64,000 nucleotides of DNA from positions 63,501-127,500 of the forward strand of contig JACEEZ010004843.1 in assembly GCA_016584305.1 (NCBI GenBank), written 5' to 3'. This document shows positions 58,007-64,000 of the stretch, piece by piece. The position numbers and the translations under genes are program-made. Origin of the DNA: Chionoecetes opilio (lineage: Eukaryota > Arthropoda > Malacostraca > Decapoda > Majidae). Below the pieces are notes generated by a model. That model was given only the letters and a program-made list of their open reading frames with translations. It was not told the origin of the DNA and did not search any database. Each line of letters starts with the position of its first letter. The stretch's first letter is position 1.

Positions 58007-58489
58007 CTAATTTCAACTGCTTGAATCTTAATTAGGCCTCCGACATATATTCCACGTCCAGGTCTGACTTTACTTAAACTTACGGTAAATCAGCGATTAA
58101 AATAAACTATTTAAATCAAACAACCCTGCTTTCCTGCATCCCTTTTGTAATTTGTAAGCCTCATCCCACGCGCTCAATAATTAAAAAAAAGTAGCTGACC
58201 AACAATGGTAAGAATGTTGTATTGTTTAACCCAACTAAACAAAATTATCTTCTTATCAATGTCATATTGTACGTACAGTACATGCGTATGTAATGAAACT
58301 CCAACTGCTCGTAAGGAAATTCACATAGATTAGATAGATTTGCTAAAACCAAACAATTATTTTCTTGACGCTTTTCTTTTTTTATGTGCGCATTTTTATC
58401 TGTATCTGATATATATACCGTAATTATTGTACCGGCTATAGTCACTAGCCGGTACAATTGATCAGATTGACGGGGACAAGTGATGTCTA

Positions 58490-58780
58490 CCGTGTTTCTC
58501 AACCTTTTTACCACCATGCCCCCTTTAGCAGTAGTCCTTGCCTCCATGCCCCCCCCCCTCTTCACTTCTTCAACCAAGATATTTCAAAATAATCCTGAAT
58601 CAATAATAAAAAATGAAAATGTTTTCAGCACTGTGTGCACATAATTATTCATAAACACCATTTATATACCCCAGCAGATTCAGTTAGATCACGTTGAATG
58701 AAATACTTGACAGTTCTTCCTTTTTCTCTCTTGGCTCACGCCCCCCTTGGTAAGTAACCCCACCAGGTTAAGAACCACTG
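58490..58780. mobile_element. hAT-like MITE
   Basis: The left end CCGTGTTTCTCAACCTTTTT is mirrored by the right end ACCAGGTTAAGAACCACTG. CATGCCCCC and GCCCCCCTTGG words lie near the two ends. The family is the CAGTGGTTCTCAACC type. No exact target duplication is seen. Confidence 0.6.
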
Positions 58781-58784
58781 GGCT

Positions 58785-61730
58785 AGTGTGACCGACGGAC
58801 TGGACGCAGTGATAAGACACTGAATGACTCATTGTTCATGCGTGACAAATTAGAGAAAATTATTGCTGCTACGTCCCCATGCCTTTCCAAACTTCTACCT
58901 AGTTAGATAAGATTCAGATAGTTTCGTTCACTTCTGACGGTAGGTGACTGACGAAACCTTGGTGGCAAGAAGAGTGAGCAAGTGGATTTACCAGACGCCC
59001 CACATCGATTTCTCTTAAGAATAAATGCACTGAACGATTTTCTCCTTTGGAAATAGAAGTGATCAGACGTTGCGTGTGTGCATACACTTGCATAACATTA
59101 CACTGCATAAGTAGGTAACTAACTATACATAACATATTCCTGTACTGTTATAGATAAAATTAAAGTTATAGTTATCTATTATCAAAGAGTATCGTTTGGT
59201 GATAAAGTTAAGGAATGTAGTTTGACAAAAATATAATCCTGCGTGACAGCTACAGCCTACAACATACAATGTACAGCGGTACGACGACCACCACGACTAA
59301 CCACCAACGGAGCTGCCAGAGCACCAGGTGAAAGATAGCAGATAGTTTCTGCCGTATGTTATTTTCCCGATGCAAGACAGCAGTAAGGTTTTCCAACTTG
59401 TTATTACCCTCGAGTTTTAGCTGTTCAATTACATCAACGTAGGTCATGTAAAACTTCATAAAGAAATCTCAGTTGCTGACATTCGATGGATCGCGGAAAT
59501 AAGAGGCTACCAATATGTGGTGGTGGTGGAAAGTTGTCGCACTCTCTGACTCACTTCCATGAGGTTAGTTGACGTTGACTATGGCAGTGGTGGCAGCGGC
59601 CGCACAGTGGCTTGCTTACCTGTCTAGTGTAACCCGTACATGACCTAGTGCTTGGTGAATAAGAAAATGACCTATTATCAAAGGCTTACAGTCAAGCAGT
59701 ATTCAGGGCATTGATGTAGTGATATTGCTGACGTGGTTCCATTAGCCTTGATATGCCTATGGTTATTGAACAAGTGTCAAATATATGACACATGGGAACT
59801 TAAGGAACGTTCATAGAGTTCTTTAGTAAGCAAAGACGAAGACGTGTGTATCGCAGAACAAATTGTGAAGATATTTCCCATATGCTGGAAATATCGTCAG
59901 TGTCTACTCGGTGAATGTTGTGCGGCCTGGCCGACAGCAGTTGTGGCACTCCCATGAAGGTTAAGGGCGCTTTCACTATAAGACTTGCCTCGAGTGCATA
60001 AACTCTGCGTTAAGGGGACTTGAGCACATTTAATGATATTTAATCACAGTAATTAAGAGTTGCCATCTGTTTGAATAAATACACGGTAAAGTGAGAAGTA
60101 TCAATTTCAATAAAATTTTATTCATTGCGGTAACCAAACATCTCGCATGCGATCAATGAGCCATGCACCATGTAGGAGAAACACGTGCAGTGCACGGCAT
60201 CACAGCTGACGTACTACGTGAAGCACACTTCACCTTCAATGTGGAGCCCTCCATCGCGCAAAATAAAAATATCACCATTAGAACAAGCACCTATTGTAGG
60301 CCAAGAAAAAATAGTCTGTGTCTCTGAAAACGACCGTGAAACTAGTCCATTATAACCCATACTTCTCCCCACACCGCCCCCTGAAGAAAAAAAAAAATCG
60401 TTGGCATAAGAGTTTTAGTAATCGCAATCATCGTTTTGTGTAGTTTTATGATTAAATTTACTGTTCAAGAAGTGACTACTGCCTGAAAGTTTTCAAGGCT
60501 CCAGTCTTGCAAGGCTCTGAGTGAGGCTTCGCGGTGTGCACGCGAGGAATGCAGCCACAGACGAGTGGGAGTGGCGCCGCTTGAGGGCGACACGTCCAGG
60601 CTAAATATCTTTGTTGTTTCACTACTAAAGTGTATTTATTTAATTTCTTAGAGCAAGTACAACAGGCAGTGCATAGATCTTATATATAGAAAGCCGAAGT
60701 GTTTTATTCCGGGATGCGGACTGTGGTGTGGCCACGTCCCTCTATCCAGGTCATGGCCGCTAAACCCTCCACCCCCGACCAAGCAATTTCTTGTGCCCTT
60801 TTTTTTTTATAAGTCTTATTATTAATTAGATTTCTCATACTATATTGTTAGCCATTAAGCTATAAACCCTCGACTTGTGATTTCCAGCCTCAGACTGTCT
60901 TTCAACTGAGATATCACCTATATAATTCTAGATGTCCATTTAACCAGTTGTCTCCATATTGACGAAAAATTAACTTACATGGACATGCAAGACTAATGGA
61001 AGGCATATAGAATGCAGCCAGTCACCTTTAGTATTTGCACGGCGGCAGTCACAACAACGACCTCCAACTCAGAGGTCTGGGTTTCTCCTTTCCCCACTCT
61101 CAGACCCGCTAATGTCTTTTATTGACCATCATTAATGGTGTTTTGCAAGTCTATGCCGACTTTATCCTCTGAAAGGGAACATTTCAGATGGGACCCCTCA
61201 TCGTTGAAGTATATTTACACAAAAAAAATATAGATAAAGCTTTAATGTCTTAACCAGGGTTTTTTTCATAAGGCTTTCTTTAATTGAAAGATTCTGTAGG
61301 TAACATCAATTAACTTGCGGTTGATATCTGATCAACAGTATAAGTTTTGTTTTCCATATCGTAACTAATACATGAAGTAACTTTTCACTGTGAGCAACTC
61401 TTAAATACCACATTATCTAAGGTACTTTATAGAGCCAGTCGCCTGGATACCGCGTGTCATCACCACCTGTGCCAAGCAGCAGAGGTCCCGGCTTTATGCG
61501 GAATTTGTGCCAATGATTTGGTCACTAATTCGAAAGAATGCTGCTCAATTGTTGTAGTGATTTCAGTCCTAAAGTGTAACTGCCGAAAATGATTACAGTT
61601 CCTATAAGTCTCAGACAAAACTGTTACCAAACACTATGATGGAAATAGATCAACAGTGAAATGCGCAGACTCGTGTGTTTGGTTGGCCCGAAGCCAACAC
61701 GTGGTTGAAGTCAAGACCTGAAAAATAAGA
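58785..61730. other. Gene-poor stretch
   Basis: No ORF above 75 codons has a domain. A CpG-richer island at about 60520-60600 and scattered CACGTG words near 60180 are the only promoter-like hints. No defined repeats were recognised. Confidence 0.35.
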
Positions 61731-61732
61731 AG

Positions 61733-61811
61733 ATGACGGCTGACCTTGCCAGTGGCCTTTTGGACCAAGATATTCTACAGGACCACTACATCATAGCCAA
61801 TCACTTCAATG
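61733..61811 (+). CDS. Candidate first coding exon of an unidentified gene
   Basis: ATG at 61733 opens MTADLASGLLDQDILQDHYI and continues through IANHFN to a strong donor (AATG|GTGAGTG) at 61812. The 79 bases read open without low complexity, in a region otherwise full of stop codons. I do not recognise the protein, and no second exon was identified in the 2.2 kb that remain. If real, most of the gene lies right of the window. Confidence 0.4.
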
Positions 61812-61814
61812 GTG

Positions 61815-63110
61815 AGTGAGGGAAGTACATGGTGGCTGCAGCAATTCATGTACGATCAACACTGTCATACCACAAACTATTCGGTAGACTACTGGTTGAA
61901 GTTAAGTACAATATTAATGATTAATCGGTAACGTAACTTTACTTAATTCATATGTAAAGAAATCTTAATGCATGTGAATCATAAATTTTAAGGAGATAGT
62001 GACAGCATGTAACAACTTGTGCAGAAAGAAAAGTAGTATTCATATAGATTGGTAAAGGTTGCATACATAGGCTACCTACTACTTTTATGAAACCGATTAT
62101 TATTAACATCTTCAACAAGTTCTGAAGTGCTTGGCCATTTCTGTAGACTAACACCTTTTCACGGAGAGGTCAGGAGAGAAAATGATGCGTTAGCTTAGGT
62201 CTTTTGACATTTACAAGAAGAGACTGAAGTAGATAGGAAACAAAACAATGGTGGGGGAATGCAGCATGACTAAGGAATCTGTCAAGAAGTAAAGTATATA
62301 CCAACCAATGCATTTGTTCAGACTATGGCAGTGATTTCTGCTTGCTTTACTTTTGTTTCCCATATGCTAGTTAGGGAACCACTGCAGCAGCCAGATAAAT
62401 CACTGCGTTATTAGCTTCTGCGATATATGGTTTTCTGTACCGATGTACCGCATGGTTTGTCTGTTATTCGCCGAGTTATAAACGGAACCACTTCGGTGAA
62501 ACAAGTCATTGGCAGAGCCTCACCTACAGTTAAGCAAGTTAGCATCGCTCAAACTACTGGGCTGCTGCTGCAATATGGTGGTAATACATGGTTGTAATTA
62601 TATATAAATGAAAACCACTGACTTATGGTGGTAATGCTATTTAGGGTAATACCCTACGTAATACATAGTTGTAATTATATATAAATGAAAAGCACTGATA
62701 TGCTGAACCCTCGACAAAGGGCATCCGCTACTACTACTATTACTAGTCAAGGAAAAGAGATCTATTCCCTTTGCCTAGACTACTACCATTACCAATACAA
62801 TACTACTGACACTATTTATAACTACTACCATCACCAATACAATACTGTCGAGTGCTGACACTATTACTAACTACTACTACTTTTGACACTGTACAATATA
62901 AGAAAAACATCACGGCGTGGACACACCTGGCAGCTGTCATAATTTTGACCTTGAGGGACTGGAAGTGTAAAGGGTAAATTTGTACTTTCAACAAGGAATT
63001 GAGTAAGGTCAAAAGTACTCTTTTCCATGTATTTTAATGTTAAGAATGATAGTTTTATTAAAAATCGTCGGAAATGCCTCATTTTGCCGTTATCACCCCT
63101 CCTGTTTCAA
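61815..63110. other. Unassigned, possibly intronic
   Basis: AT-rich. A short direct duplication (ACATGGTTGTAATTATATAT and ACATAGTTGTAATTATATAT, both followed by AAATGAAAA) lies at 62586 and 62662. ACTACTACTATTACTA-type triplet repeats occur at 62729-62880. Confidence 0.4.
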
Positions 63111-63735
63111 CTAGTTGCTTTGACCAGAACTGGTTTGATTAACCTAGGTTTGACGTGGGGTTCGATTTAGTAACACATATTAGTTAATATGTTTTACATT
63201 AATCTGGCAAAGGTTTTGACGGAAATCGATGTTGTAGGCAGACTGCTCGCCCCTCCCTTCCGCCCCGCAAACACCTCGCTCCGCTTCGCACTGCCCTAAT
63301 ATTGATCTTTTTTCTTGAGATCATGTTACAATGGTAAAACTGCACAATAACAACTCCAACCCTTTTTACTTAAAATATTCCCCTCTACCCAACACACTTG
63401 GGGACCTGGTCGGGATGCGGGGTGGAGACAAAACAAAAAAATAATAATCATTCTCCCTAAAAAAAAAAAAAAAAAGTGGCCTAATCTAGGGAAAGATCTA
63501 AATGAAATAAACCTAATCTAACCTGGCGTATTAACCTCCTAGCCTTTGCCTTTGAACTTAGAATTTTCAGTTACCTCAGACTTTGTAGAGGCAGTGTGGT
63601 ATAAAACGCACACTGAAACCTTTGCAGATATGAAGTACAGTAAGTGTACTATATGCTGCTATAATGTCATTCAGTTAAGCTGGGAGCAGTGCTTTATGCA
63701 GTTTAACCCCATTATGAGCTTTGTTAGTGACAATC
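63110..63735. repeat. Dispersed repeat copies (two modules)
   Basis: 63150-63310 parallels 19140-19260 (inverted order of GCTCCGCTTCGCACTGCC). 63380-63690 parallels 1258-1560 closely, including TAACCTCCTAGCCTTTGCC and GTACTATATGCTGCT. The terminal GCCTCATTTTGCCGTTATC at 63077 and AACTGCAAAAGAGGCATT at 63983-64000 are loosely mirrored, suggesting that the whole 63070-64000 block is one large inverted-repeat element. Confidence 0.6.
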
Positions 63736-64000
63736 TGATATTCAACATAGCAACATTCAGATTCAGCTTGTTTGGACTAATGACAAATTATATAATTAAT
63801 TGGTCGCTAGAACCCTCTGGTCCGCAAATTATCTATCTGATCGAGATTCATGGGCATTTACAACGGGTCCTAAACAATTAGTGCAGTGGTCCATAACTGT
63901 CTTTTATTTTATTAAACTGCAATAGAACCACCTAACCTAATCCTTTCTGGTTGAAATAACTAGTTGAAACAGGAGGGGGGATAACTGCAAAAGAGGCATT

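Overview
The window is eukaryotic. It has intron-containing genes with GT-AG junctions, a high density of transposon fossils, long GT and GA microsatellites, and arrays of the arthropod telomere-type motif CCTAA/TTAGG. The LINE tails, tRNA-derived SINEs and TTAGG-rich dispersed repeats resemble those of decapod crustaceans, so a crab-like decapod is the best guess. That is inference; no sequence here fixes the species.

Three protein-coding genes can be reconstructed exon by exon. (1) LZIC (2231-5142, + strand, 5 coding exons) is a leucine-zipper/ICAT-domain protein of about 186 residues. Its third coding exon is one base short, which breaks the frame in an otherwise well conserved protein. 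(2) RAD21 (16724-9383, - strand, 9 coding exons, about 766 residues) is the cohesin kleisin subunit. Every intron is phase 0. It faces LZIC tail to tail across about 4.2 kb. (3) HPDL (44952-34829, - strand, 5 coding exons, about 488 residues) is a 4-hydroxyphenylpyruvate dioxygenase-like protein with all three expected iron ligands. Its 5.5-kb fourth intron is packed with nested transposons. In all three genes the start codon lies 1 to about 30 bases after a splice acceptor, so each should have an upstream non-coding first exon that I could not locate firmly.

Layout. 1-2200: a 688-bp foldback repeat, a 21-bp tandem repeat and a small MITE upstream of LZIC. 5.1-9.4 kb: convergent intergenic space with LINE and SINE remnants. 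9.4-16.7 kb: RAD21. 16.9-25.3 kb: a dense repeat cluster with LINE tails, a hAT-like element with a perfect 8-bp target duplication, interstitial CCTAA arrays, a composite inverted repeat and a FLYWCH/MULE-like transposon fossil. 25.3-34.8 kb: SINEs, a decayed pogo-like transposase, an inverted-repeat element and a 0.6-kb minisatellite. 34.8-45 kb: HPDL, with hAT, Tigger-like, piggyBac-like and foldback elements in intron 4. 45-64 kb: gene-poor sequence with Harbinger-like and hAT-like MITEs, a GA microsatellite, a SINE, two orphan candidate first coding exons (52873-52918 and 61733-61811) and a THAP-like 49-codon ORF behind two perfect CRE sites.

I found no evidence for a new multi-gene system. 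The most interesting material is the nested transposon architecture, the LZIC frameshift, and the orphan 5' exons in the right third.
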